NCBI GenBank assembly: GCA_041649995.1
Contig: JBAZMA010000006.1
Coordinates: 1-64,000, forward strand
Origin: JBAZMA01 sp041649995
GTDB taxonomy: Bacteria; Omnitrophota; Gorgyraeia; Velamenicoccales; Velamenicoccaceae
DNA length: 64,000 bases
Direction: 5' to 3'
In this document: piece by piece, positions 39,582 through 47,212 of the stretch
Numbering within the stretch: position 1 is the first letter of the stretch
Layout of the letters: each line of letters begins with the position of its first letter
Notes under the pieces: generated by a model
What the model was told of the DNA's origin: nothing
The model's database searches: none
Seen by the model: the letters and a program-made list of their open reading frames with translations, nothing else
Made by a program: the position numbers and the translations under genes

Positions 39582-39914
39582 CCGAGGGACGAAGGACGAA
39601 GAACAATTAAGAATGAAGAATGAAGAATTAAGAATTGGCTTATAGCTTATGGCAAATGGCTTATAGCAAAAGCAGAAGACAGAAGTCGGAAATCGGAAAT
39701 CAGAAGTCCGAAATCAGAGAGCTAAATCCGAAATCCGAAGTCAGAAGACCGAAGGACGAAGAACAATTAAAAATTAAGAATGATTCAGGTGCTAGGTTCT
39801 AGGTGTTAGGGGCTAGTCCCTGAACCCTAGTCCCTAACTCCTAAAAAGTTTTTGCCCTATGCCCTTCGCTCTTAGCCATAACCATTCGTCATATGCTATA
39901 TGCCATAAGCTAAA
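39582..39914. repeat. Longest heptad-periodic array
   Basis: About 333 bp, roughly 47 consecutive heptads between dusB and the BamD-like gene. The sequence drifts through GACGAAG, AATGAAG, AGCTTAT, AATCGGA, AATCAGA, CCGAAAT, GACGAAG, AATTAAA, GGTTCTA, GGGGCTA, CCCTAAC, GCCCTAT and ATGCCAT classes while keeping the 7-nt register, with about one single-nt slip near 39720. It contains no open reading frame of note. This explains nearly all of the 446-bp gap. Confidence 0.85.
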
Positions 39915-39948
39915 AGGCCTGAGGCCTGATCGTGCCTGCCACCCGTCG

Positions 39949-39977
39949 TTGACAAAGCCCTGGGCCTGTGGTAGATT
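39949..39977 (+). promoter_or_regulatory. Promoter of the BamD-like gene, possibly leaderless
   Basis: Consensus TTGACA (39949-39954), a 17-nt spacer and TAGATT (39972-39977). The -10 box ends 7 nt before the first ATG (39985), so transcription would start about at the start codon. Confidence 0.6.
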
Positions 39978-39984
39978 ATAGCCC

Positions 39985-40926
39985 ATGATGAAGAGGTTGT
40001 TGACCGCCATTTTCGCGGTTTTCCTTTTTTCCCAAACTGCTTTCGGCTATTGGATTTGGACGCCAGAATCAAAGAAATGGACCAATCCAAAAAACGCGCC
40101 TAAAGAGAGCCCCCAGGAACAATTAAGGTTCGCCCTGGGCTATTTTGAGATCAAGGATTACGAAACCGCCTACAACGAGTTTAAAAAGCTCGTGAAGTAT
40201 TACCCCGATGCCCTGGAAGCCCCGGAAGCCCAGTATTATATGGGCCGCTCCCTGGAGGAGATGGGCAAGCTTTATGAGGCTTTTCAGGCCTACCAGAAAG
40301 TCATCGACAAATATCCCTTCACCGAAAGAACGGATGATATCCTCCAGCAGGAGTATATCGTCGCGCAAAAACTCCTGGACTTCCGCCAGAATGTCATCGG
40401 TTTTAATTTCACCGGAGAGAACGCGGCCCTGGAAATTTTCCGCAAGGTGATCGAGAATGCCCCTTACGGGAAATTCGCCTCCGCGAGCCAATACAAGATC
40501 GGCTTGACGCTCAAGGCCAAGGGGGATTTCACCGAGGCCACCCAGGAGTTCCAGAAGGTCCTGGATAATTATCCGGCCACCGAATGGGCCGAACCCGCGA
40601 AGTTCCAGATCGCCATCTGCGCGGCGCGCTCTTCTTTGGACGCCTCTTATGACCAGACCATGACGCAGGAGGCCGTCGAAAAATTCCAGACATTCCTGGC
40701 CACCCATCCGGATGCCGAGCTTTCCGAACAGGCGGCCTTAAGGATCGACGAGCTCAGAGACAAGGAGGCGCAGTCCAACTATGAGGTGGGGCGGTTCTAT
40801 GAGAAACAGCGGGCCCCGGAGAGCGCCAAGATCTATTACCAATTCGTTCTTAAAAATTTCCCGCGCTCGGTCTGGGGCGAAAAATCCCTGGAACGGATGC
40901 AGGCTTTGGAGGGGCAAAATCCATGA
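39985..40926 (+). CDS. BamD-like TPR outer-membrane assembly protein
   Basis: 313 aa. Signal peptide about 1-21 (KRLLTAIFAVFLFSQTAFG). TPR-type helices follow, with the repeated pattern of family BamD/YfiO: LRFALGYFEIKDYETAYNEF, QYYMGRSLEEMGKLYEAFQAY, then SQYKIGLTLKAKGDFTEATQ. BamD works in the Bam complex that inserts outer-membrane proteins. Unlike BamD, there is no lipobox Cys after the signal, so it would be soluble or anchored by a partner. It overlaps the LptE-like gene by ATGA. CpoB-like periplasmic TPR proteins are an alternative. Confidence 0.7.
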   Translation: MMKRLLTAIFAVFLFSQTAFGYWIWTPESKKWTNPKNAPKESPQEQLRFALGYFEIKDYETAYNEFKKLVKYYPDALEAPEAQYYMGRSLEEMGKLYEAFQAYQKVIDKYPFTERTDDILQQEYIVAQKLLDFRQNVIGFNFTGENAALEIFRKVIENAPYGKFASASQYKIGLTLKAKGDFTEATQEFQKVLDNYPATEWAEPAKFQIAICAARSSLDASYDQTMTQEAVEKFQTFLATHPDAELSEQAALRIDELRDKEAQSNYEVGRFYEKQRAPESAKIYYQFVLKNFPRSVWGEKSLERMQALEGQNP

Positions 40927-41471
40927 AGCGCCTGATGTGTTCGGCCCTCGCGGGCCTGTTTCTGTCCGTCTTGTTCGCCGGCTGCGGTTATACCACGCGC
41001 GGCGGTTTCGTCAACCAAACCGGCTACAAGACCATTTACGTGGAACCCTTTGTCAACAAGATCAATACCACGTCCGAATATTCCGAGGGCTCGCGCTTCA
41101 AATCCTATTTCCCTCTGCTGGAGAGCACCATTTCCAATATTGTCGTTGAACGCTTCAATTTTGACGGCAGCCTCCGCACGGCCCAGCGGGAAAAGGCGGA
41201 CCTCGTCCTGACAGGAGATCTGATCAATTACCGCCGCGACAGCCTGCGGACCTCGGATGACAATCCCGAGGAGTTCCGCGTGACCCTGTTCGTCAATATC
41301 AAGCTCACCGACAACAAGACCGGAAAGGTGCTCTGGCAGAAAGACGGATTTGCCGGAGATACGACCTATTTTGTGACCGGGGCCCTCGCCAAGACGGAAT
41401 CCCAGGCGATCAGGGATGCCGCCGTAGACCTTGCCCGCAGGATCGTGGAGACCACGGTTGAGGCATGGTAG
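40923..41471 (+). CDS. lptE: LptE-like LPS-assembly lipoprotein
   Basis: 182-aa lipoprotein: signal with lipobox LFAGC (C20), then GYTTRGG, and the LptE-type fold with IYVEPFVNKINTTSEYSEGS, ADLVLTGDLINYRRDSL and a C-terminal helix SQAIRDAAVDLARRIVETTVE. LptE plugs the LptD barrel that exports lipopolysaccharide. The order lptE-holA is the same as in E. coli, which supports both names. It overlaps its neighbours on both sides. Confidence 0.85.
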   Translation: MKRLMCSALAGLFLSVLFAGCGYTTRGGFVNQTGYKTIYVEPFVNKINTTSEYSEGSRFKSYFPLLESTISNIVVERFNFDGSLRTAQREKADLVLTGDLINYRRDSLRTSDDNPEEFRVTLFVNIKLTDNKTGKVLWQKDGFAGDTTYFVTGALAKTESQAIRDAAVDLARRIVETTVEAW

Positions 41472-42157
41472 AGCCTTCTGCCTATTTATTTCTGGGCAGC
41501 GACGAATTCGGGAAGCACCAGAAACTTGAGCTTCTCTCCCGGGATTTATTTCCCTCTGACCTCAAGGAATTGAATTACACCCTTCTTTATGGCGACGACA
41601 GGAACGTGTCGGCCGCCGTCCTCCAGGAAACCCTGCGCATGATGCCGACGGAAGGCGCCCGCAAACGCGTGGTTGTGGTCCGGCTGGCCCATTGCCTGCA
41701 AAAATCCGCCCAGGAAGCCCTGATAAAAATATGCCGGACAGGCGCGCCCGGAACATTGCTGGTCATCGATATCCCTCAGGCCCGGGGCCACGAAGTTCTG
41801 GTCAGGGCCCTGGAGGCCGCCGGGGTCAAGAGTGTAAGTTTTAAGGAAGCCGCCCCCTTGAATGTGTTTGATCTGGGGCGAGCGATCGCCGAGCAGAAGC
41901 CTGAGAGGTCTTTGAAGATCCTTTCAGGCCTTTTGCAATCCAGGGAGCGTCCGGAGAAGGTACTGGGAGGCCTTTTCTGGCAGTGGGAGAAGTTCGGGGT
42001 TGAGAAAAAAATCGCCCCGGACACGTATGCCCGGGGCGTCAAACTTATGTGCGAGGCGGACAGAAGGTTGAAGTCTTCAGCCTCTGCCTACGCTCGCGAA
42101 CATGTCATTCTTGAAAGTCTGGTGATCAAGCTTTCGCTTTTGAAATCATCACGCTAA
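41465..42157 (+). CDS. holA: DNA polymerase III delta subunit-like protein, short
   Basis: 230 aa with weak similarity to HolA, the clamp-loader wrench: AYLFLGSDEFGKHQKLELLS at the start, RKRVVVVRLAHCLQKSAQEAL, and the C-terminal helical part EKVLGGLFWQWEKFGV with HVILESLVIKLSLL. HolA is normally about 330-340 aa, so this version is shortened mainly in the middle. The position directly after lptE and opposite rpsT is that of holA in many genomes. Its last 32 bp overlap the convergent rpsT. A delta-prime-like role is less likely because no zinc site is seen. Confidence 0.7.
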   Translation: MVEPSAYLFLGSDEFGKHQKLELLSRDLFPSDLKELNYTLLYGDDRNVSAAVLQETLRMMPTEGARKRVVVVRLAHCLQKSAQEALIKICRTGAPGTLLVIDIPQARGHEVLVRALEAAGVKSVSFKEAAPLNVFDLGRAIAEQKPERSLKILSGLLQSRERPEKVLGGLFWQWEKFGVEKKIAPDTYARGVKLMCEADRRLKSSASAYAREHVILESLVIKLSLLKSSR

Positions 42158-42392
42158 GCGAAGACTTGCGTCTGGCGGCCGTATTCTTGTGCAGAAGCCC
42201 TTTGCAGACAGCCCTGTCGAGTTTCGCGAAAACGACTCTCAGCTGTGTTTTGGCTTCGTCGGTCTTTCCCTGGCTGATCAGGGAGCGCAGACCCTTAAGC
42301 TCTTTCTTGAGCTCGGCTTTTCTGTTGGCGTTTGCCTTAGCCTTGGTTTTATCGACCCTCAGCCTTTTTAATGCGCATCGTCTTTGTGGCAT
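42126..42392 (-). CDS. rpsT: Ribosomal protein bS20
   Basis: 88-aa basic helical protein of the small ribosomal subunit: PQRRCALKRLRVDKTKAKAN, NRKAELKKELKGLRSLI, and the typical C-terminal KLDRAVCKGLLHKNTAARRK. Start ATG at 42392 has AAAGGAG upstream on the minus strand. The reading frame could be extended upstream, but bS20 starts at this Met. It converges with and overlaps holA. Confidence 0.95.
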   Translation of the reverse strand: MPQRRCALKRLRVDKTKAKANANRKAELKKELKGLRSLISQGKTDEAKTQLRVVFAKLDRAVCKGLLHKNTAARRKSSLSVMISKAKA

Positions 42393-42471
42393 AAGTGGGA
42401 CTCCTTTCGAATGCAGTTTTATAGCACATAAGAAAGGCCTTGTCAAGTATCAGGTACAGGCGAGAGTTGCC

Positions 42472-42648
42472 GGCTTATGGCTAAGAGCGAAGAGCATTGC
42501 ATTCGACCTTCGGTCTTCTGACTTCGGACTTCGGATTTCAGCTCTCTGATTTCGGACTTCAGACTTCCGAATTCCGATTTCAGAATTCTGACTTTGTTTT
42601 TGCTATAAGCTATTCGCTATTCGCCATACGCTATATGCCATACGCCAT
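42472..42648. repeat. Heptad-periodic repeat upstream of murJ
   Basis: About 177 bp: GGCTTAT, GGCTAAG, AGCGAAG, AGCATTG, then the pyrimidine-rich series GGTCTTC, TGACTTC, GGACTTC, GGATTTC, AGCTCTC, TGATTTC, GGACTTC, AGACTTC, and finally GCTATAA, GCTATTC, GCTATTC, GCCATAC, GCTATAT, GCCATAC. The middle is the reverse complement of the AATCGGA-type series in the 39582 array. It ends 4 nt before the murJ ATG. Confidence 0.8.
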
Positions 42649-42651
42649 AAT

Positions 42652-44226
42652 ATGAACCCACATAAAACGATCTTTAAATCAGCCGCGGCGATCAGTTTTA
42701 TGGTGATCCTGTCCCGGTTAACGGGGTTTGTGAGGGATGTCCTGATCGCCGGTATTTTCGGGACCGGTCCGGCGGCCCAGGCTTTTTTTGTCGCCTCGCG
42801 CATCCCTAATATTTTCAGGGATATCGTGGGAGAAGGCGCGGCCAACGCGGCGTTCGTCCCGGTTTTCTGCGAGTATCTGGTTTCCAGGCCCAGGCAGCAG
42901 TTCCTGAAACTGGTCAACGGTCTTTTTCTGATCGTGGCCGCCGTCGCTTTGGCCCTTGCCCTGGCCGGCATCCTCCTGGCCGGCCCGCTCGTGAAACTGA
43001 TCGCGCCGGGTTTTCTGATCGACCCTGAAAAACTGCGCATGGCCGTCCATCTGACGCGCATCATTTTTCCTTACCTGTTTTTGGCCGCCGTCTCGGCGTT
43101 CCTTATGGCTATGGCTAACTCTTTGAAATCTTTCGCCTTGCCCGCGTCGTCGTCCGCTGTTTTTAACTGTGTTATGATATCCGCCCTGGCGTTGTTGATC
43201 CGGCCGGCAGGCCCTTCGGGCATTTATCTTCTGGGTTGGGCCGTGCTGGCGGCGGGAGTTTTCCAGGTCTTGATCCAGCTGCCGGTCCTGGTCCGCAACC
43301 ATATCCGCTTCGAGAAAGACGCCTGGACGCTGAAGGGTTTGCGGCAGGAGGGTATTGCTCAGATCGGCCGGCTTATCGCCCCGCGCCTTGTGGGAACGAG
43401 CATTTATCAGTTGAATGTTTTCGTGGACACGATCTTCGCCTCCCTTTCTTTTTATGTGGGGGAAGGGGCCATCGCCGCCATCTATTACGCCAACAGGATC
43501 ATCCAGTTCCCGTTTGGCGTTATCGGCCTGGCTTTGTCCAACGCGGCTTTGCCGCAGATGGCATCGGCGTCAAGCAGGAAGGACATGGAAGGATTAAACA
43601 AGTCCCTGGTATTTTGTCTCAAGGGGCTTTTTATCGCCATGTTACCGGTGATGACCGGTATCCTTGTGTTCGCCGGGCCGCTGGTCCAGGTGATCTTTCA
43701 GCGCGGAAGCTTCGGTTCTTATTCGACGGCGATCACGGCGGTGGCGGTTTTTTTCTACGCCCTGGGCCTGTTGTCGTATTCCGGCGTCCGGTTTTTGTCG
43801 CACGCGTTTTACGCGCTCCAGGATACCAGGACCCCCGTTAAAACGGCCGGTCTGTCGCTGGCCCTGAATATCATTTTGAACCTGGTATTTGTTTTTGTGT
43901 TCGGCTTAGGGATCGCGGGATTGGCTTTGGCGAGCGCGCTTTCGGCAACCGCCAATTTTTGCCTGCTCTACAGCCGGTTGAAAACCAGGACCGGATTCGG
44001 TTTGCGCGCCGCCATGGAAGAATGCGCCGTAGGAGTCCTGGCGTCCTCGGCCGCGGCGGCCGGCGCCGCCTGGGCGGCCTGGCAGGCGTGGTTTTCTTTA
44101 CAACCGTCTTTTTTGGGCCTCTGTCTTTGCCTCCTTCTGGCCGCCATTGTTTACGCGTGCGTCCTTTTGTCCCTGGGGGTGCGGGAGGCCCGGGAGTTGT
44201 TGTTGTGGTTGATAAGACGAAAATAA
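42652..44226 (+). CDS. murJ: Lipid II flippase MurJ
   Basis: MOP-superfamily flippase of the peptidoglycan precursor, 524 aa with about 14 membrane helices. It starts with AAISFMVILSRLTGFVRDVLIAGIFG-like sequence (residues 12-36), contains FFVASRIPNIFRDIVGEGA with the family's conserved Arg residues, QLNVFVDTIFASL, and FYALQDTRTPVKTAGLSLALN. Start ATG directly follows the heptad repeat and no Shine-Dalgarno is clear. The uvrC-like gene begins inside its last 22 bp. Confidence 0.95.
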   Translation: MNPHKTIFKSAAAISFMVILSRLTGFVRDVLIAGIFGTGPAAQAFFVASRIPNIFRDIVGEGAANAAFVPVFCEYLVSRPRQQFLKLVNGLFLIVAAVALALALAGILLAGPLVKLIAPGFLIDPEKLRMAVHLTRIIFPYLFLAAVSAFLMAMANSLKSFALPASSSAVFNCVMISALALLIRPAGPSGIYLLGWAVLAAGVFQVLIQLPVLVRNHIRFEKDAWTLKGLRQEGIAQIGRLIAPRLVGTSIYQLNVFVDTIFASLSFYVGEGAIAAIYYANRIIQFPFGVIGLALSNAALPQMASASSRKDMEGLNKSLVFCLKGLFIAMLPVMTGILVFAGPLVQVIFQRGSFGSYSTAITAVAVFFYALGLLSYSGVRFLSHAFYALQDTRTPVKTAGLSLALNIILNLVFVFVFGLGIAGLALASALSATANFCLLYSRLKTRTGFGLRAAMEECAVGVLASSAAAAGAAWAAWQAWFSLQPSFLGLCLCLLLAAIVYACVLLSLGVREARELLLWLIRRK

Positions 44227-45440
44227 AGGATTTTCCCGATTCCCCCGGCGTCTACCTGATGACAGACGACCAGGGAGAGATCATTTATGTGGGCAAGGCC
44301 CGCTCTTTGAAAAAGAGAGTCGCGTCTTATTTTTTTCCCCAGGAGCATTCCTTGAAGACCGGGGTGTTGATGTCCTACGTGCGGGACATCTCTTTTGAAG
44401 AGCTTCCCGGCGAACATGAGGCGCTGTTGCGCGAATCGGAGCTGATCAAAAAACATCAGCCGCGTTTTAATATCAGCCTCAAAGACGACAAAAGTTATCC
44501 CTACATCATCGTCACGCATGAGGATTTTCCCCGCGTTTTTATCGGAAGGCGCCGCAAGAACGTCGCGCAGGACGCGGATTTTTTCGGGCCTTACACGAAC
44601 GCCCGGCTTTTGCGCCGCGCGCTCAAGATCCTGCGCCGCAGTTTTCCTTTTTGCAGCTGCCGCAGGTTTCCGAAAAAGCCGTGTCTGAATTTTGATCTCG
44701 GCCTTTGCCCCGGCCCCTGTCAGGGGAAGATCAGCCGCAGGCGTTATCTGGGGATAATCCGGCGCCTGGAGGATTTTCTGACCAGAAAGGACGCGGATTT
44801 GATCGAGGACCTTTCGCGGCGTCTGCAAAAACTTGTGCGCGCGGAACGTTTTGAGGAGGCGGCCAGGGAGCGCGATCAGCTGGAGGCTTTGAGCATGCTG
44901 TCCGCTTTGAAAAAAAGCCCGGCCGAGACGATGCGCGAGCTGGATGACTGGGAAAAAATAGGGTTGAAAAGAGAGCCGCGCAGGATTGAGGCCTTTGATA
45001 TCTCCAATCTCGGAGGGCAGGAATCCGTCGGGTCGATGGTTTCTTTTTGGGAGGGAGAGCCTGACAAAGACAATTATCGCCGTTTTCGTATCCGAACCGT
45101 GGGCGGCATCGATGACTACGCGATGATCCGTGAAGTCGTGGGACGGCGTTACCGCCGCCTCCTGGAGGAGCGCGCGCGGATGCCTGATCTGGTCCTAATC
45201 GACGGCGGAGCGGGCCATCTGGCCGCGGCCAGGGAAGTCCTTTCCTCGCTGGGGGTATCTGTTCCGCTCGTCGCCATCGCCAAAGAAGAGGAATTGATCT
45301 ATACGGGAAAACGAAAAATGCCGGTCAGGCTGGAGAGTTCCAGTTCCGCCCTGCGGATGATCCAGGCCGCCCGGAATGAGGCGCATCGCTTCGCGGTTAA
45401 ATATCACCACCTGTTGAGGGACAAGAAAACATTCGGTTGA
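44205..45440 (+). CDS. uvrC: Short UvrC-like excinuclease subunit (GIY-YIG + RNase H, no HhH)
   Basis: 411 aa from GTG 44205, which has GGGAG 8 nt upstream and overlaps murJ. A GIY-YIG domain (about 10-90) has GVYLMTDDQGEIIYVGKARSLK. A Cys cluster follows (CSCRRFPKKPCLNFDLGLCPGPC), then a UVR motif (LVRAERFEEAARERDQLEAL), then the UvrC RNase-H-like domain (about 270-405; IEAFDISNLGGQESVGSMV, DLVLIDGGAGHLAAA, ending EAHRFAVKYHH). UvrC is usually about 600 aa and ends in two helix-hairpin-helix motifs. Here the chain stops just where they should begin, so DNA binding at the 5' cut may differ. Confidence 0.88.
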   Translation: MVDKTKIKDFPDSPGVYLMTDDQGEIIYVGKARSLKKRVASYFFPQEHSLKTGVLMSYVRDISFEELPGEHEALLRESELIKKHQPRFNISLKDDKSYPYIIVTHEDFPRVFIGRRRKNVAQDADFFGPYTNARLLRRALKILRRSFPFCSCRRFPKKPCLNFDLGLCPGPCQGKISRRRYLGIIRRLEDFLTRKDADLIEDLSRRLQKLVRAERFEEAARERDQLEALSMLSALKKSPAETMRELDDWEKIGLKREPRRIEAFDISNLGGQESVGSMVSFWEGEPDKDNYRRFRIRTVGGIDDYAMIREVVGRRYRRLLEERARMPDLVLIDGGAGHLAAAREVLSSLGVSVPLVAIAKEEELIYTGKRKMPVRLESSSSALRMIQAARNEAHRFAVKYHHLLRDKKTFG

Positions 45441-45473
45441 ATCAATATCCGCTTGTTTGAGAGGGATTTAAAT

Positions 45474-45746
45474 ATGGTGCACAAATTGACTGATTTTGAG
45501 AAGGCTGTTTACGCGGCGGTCCTGACGATCCCCCCTGGGGAAACAAGGTCTTACGCCTGGGTCGCAAGAGCTATCCACAGGCCGAAAAGCTGCCGCGCGG
45601 TGGGCAATGCCCTGAATAAAAATCCTTACGCGCCTTTCGTGCCCTGTCACAGGGTCATTGCTTCGAATGGTTCGCTGGGGGGTTTTAATGGCGGCCTCCA
45701 TAAAAAGGCAAGGCTTCTGGAGCGGGAAAGGGCATTCAGGTGCTAG
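45474..45746 (+). CDS. Alkyltransferase-like protein (MGMT DNA-binding domain)
   Basis: 90 aa from ATG 45474 (GAGAGGGA upstream). This is the C-terminal domain of O6-methylguanine-DNA methyltransferases: FEKAVYAAVLTIPPGETRSY, RAVGNALNKNPYAPF and the active-site motif VPCHRVI. Because Cys is present (not Trp as in classical ATL proteins), methyl transfer remains possible, but the N-terminal domain is absent. The last codons (from about 45734) already belong to the heptad repeat downstream, which supplies the stop codon. Confidence 0.88.
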   Translation: MVHKLTDFEKAVYAAVLTIPPGETRSYAWVARAIHRPKSCRAVGNALNKNPYAPFVPCHRVIASNGSLGGFNGGLHKKARLLERERAFRC

Positions 45747-46015
45747 GTTCTAGGTGCTATGGGGGGCAGGACACAGTCCATAGTCCACGGTCGATGGTCC
45801 ATAGTTAACGTGAGGACGTGAGGACGTAGGACGCACGAAAGACGAAAACACGAAGGCACGAAAAACAATTAAGAATGAAAAATGAAGAATTAAGAATTGG
45901 CTTAGAGCGTATGGCATATAGCTTATGGCAAAAACAAAGTCAGAATTCTGAAATCGGATGTCGGAAATCTGATGTCTGACTAAACAGCTAAGCAGCTACT
46001 GATATACTGCTTTCT
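45734..46015. repeat. Heptad-periodic repeat between the alkyltransferase and pilT-like genes
   Basis: About 280 bp. It opens inside the 3' end of the alkyltransferase gene with AGGTGCT, AGGTTCT, AGGTGCT, then GACGTGA, GACGTAG, CACGAAA, GACGAAA classes, CAATTAAG, AATGAAA, AATGAAG, AATTAAG, AATTGGC, the CTTAT series, and finally AATCGGA, TGTCGGA, AATCTGA, TGTCTGA, and AGCTAAG, CAGCTAC. No gene is visible. Confidence 0.8.
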
Positions 46016-46047
46016 GTTGCTTGCCGCTGTTTTTAAAAGGAGGTTTC

Positions 46048-47124
46048 ATGAACATCAGGGAAGTCCTGAAGGTGGTTTGCGAACGGGACGCTTCGGATCT
46101 TTTTTTAAAAGTCGATAACGTTCCGTATCTGCGCGTCTATGGAGAGCTGGTGCCTTTGCCGGACTTTCCGACCTTGACAGCCTCGGACCTGCGGGCCTGT
46201 GTCGCTGAGATTTCGGATGATCTGCACAAGAAGATGTTTGAGAATGCCCTGGATACGGATTACGCCATGAATGTCGAAGGGCTGGACCGTTTTCGCGTGA
46301 GCATCTTCATGCAGAGGGGCGTGCCTTCCATCGTCATGCGGCGCATCAAAAAGGCGGTCGCTGATTTTCGCGCGCTGAATCTCCCTGAACAGGTCCTGGC
46401 CAGCCTCTGCCAGGAAAGGCGCGGCCTTATTCTTTTGACAGGCCCCGCCGGCCACGGCAAATCCACGACGATTGCCAGCATGGTCGAATATATGAATACG
46501 ACCCAGTCCCGTCATATCCTGACGGTGGAAGATCCGATCGAATTCACGTTCACGGACAAAAAAAGCGTCATCAACCAGAGAGAGCTGGGCCTGGATGTTT
46601 CCTCTTATCCGGTGGCTTTAAAGCAGGTGACATTGCAGAGCCCGGACGTGATCTTTATCGGCACCATCAGGGACCTGGATACGATGTCCGCCGCGCTCAT
46701 TGCCGCGGAAATGGGAATCCTGGTCTTGAGCACCGTCCATACCGTCAACGCGGCGCAGACGGCCCAGCGTATCCTGAATTTCTTTCCTCCTCACCAGCAC
46801 GCGGAAATCCGCATGCAGTTGTCTTTTTTGCTCAAAGGCGTGGTTTCCCTCAGGCTTGTTCCCAATGCCTCGGGCTCCGGCCGCGTCCCGGCCTGTGAGG
46901 CGATGGTCCTGACGCCCACGATCAGCCGTCTTTTGCGCGAAGGGGCTTTTTCGGATATCCCGCGGTTCCTGGAAGAGGGCAGCCTGTTCGGCATGGAAAG
47001 CTTTAAGCAGAGCCTGGCCAAGCTTGTCAAGGCCCGAAAAATATCCCCGGAAGAGGCGTATAAATATGCCGACAGCAGGGAGGACCTGGAGCTGGAAATA
47101 AAAGGTATTAAGAGGTTGATGTAG
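46048..47124 (+). CDS. PilT/PilU-like retraction ATPase
   Basis: 358-aa hexameric secretion ATPase of the type IV pilus retraction class. Start ATG 46048 with AAAAGGAGG upstream. N-terminal PAS-like domain about 1-100; Walker A GPAGHGKST (132-140), Asp box ILTVEDPIEF, His box LSTVHTVNAAQTAQRI. The Walker B region reads PDVIFIGTIRD, with Thr206 where PilT has Glu (GEMRD). The Arg-rich LRAALR helix before it is LKQVTL. These changes suggest a PilU-like or regulatory paralogue with weak ATPase activity. No other pilus gene is nearby. Confidence 0.88.
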   Translation: MNIREVLKVVCERDASDLFLKVDNVPYLRVYGELVPLPDFPTLTASDLRACVAEISDDLHKKMFENALDTDYAMNVEGLDRFRVSIFMQRGVPSIVMRRIKKAVADFRALNLPEQVLASLCQERRGLILLTGPAGHGKSTTIASMVEYMNTTQSRHILTVEDPIEFTFTDKKSVINQRELGLDVSSYPVALKQVTLQSPDVIFIGTIRDLDTMSAALIAAEMGILVLSTVHTVNAAQTAQRILNFFPPHQHAEIRMQLSFLLKGVVSLRLVPNASGSGRVPACEAMVLTPTISRLLREGAFSDIPRFLEEGSLFGMESFKQSLAKLVKARKISPEEAYKYADSREDLELEIKGIKRLM

Positions 47125-47144
47125 GACTGCAGTTGCGTTAAAAT
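47116..47144 (+). promoter_or_regulatory. prfB promoter
   Basis: TTGATG (47116-47121), a 17-nt spacer and TAAAAT (47139-47144), overlapping the end of the pilT-like gene and about 70 nt before the prfB ATG. Confidence 0.5.
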
Positions 47145-47212
47145 AGCATATTAAAAAATGGGGCGCAAAAATCTTTTTTTGTTCATAAAAATGAACGGTT
47201 GCGGGTGACGAA

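Noticed and set aside
39582..39914. CRISPR or simple microsatellite
   Set aside because: There is no repeat-spacer structure and the units are not uniform; the heptads change class along the array.
43959..44204. Upstream part of the UvrC-like frame
   Set aside because: It lies inside murJ in another frame; the GIY-YIG domain begins just after GTG 44205.
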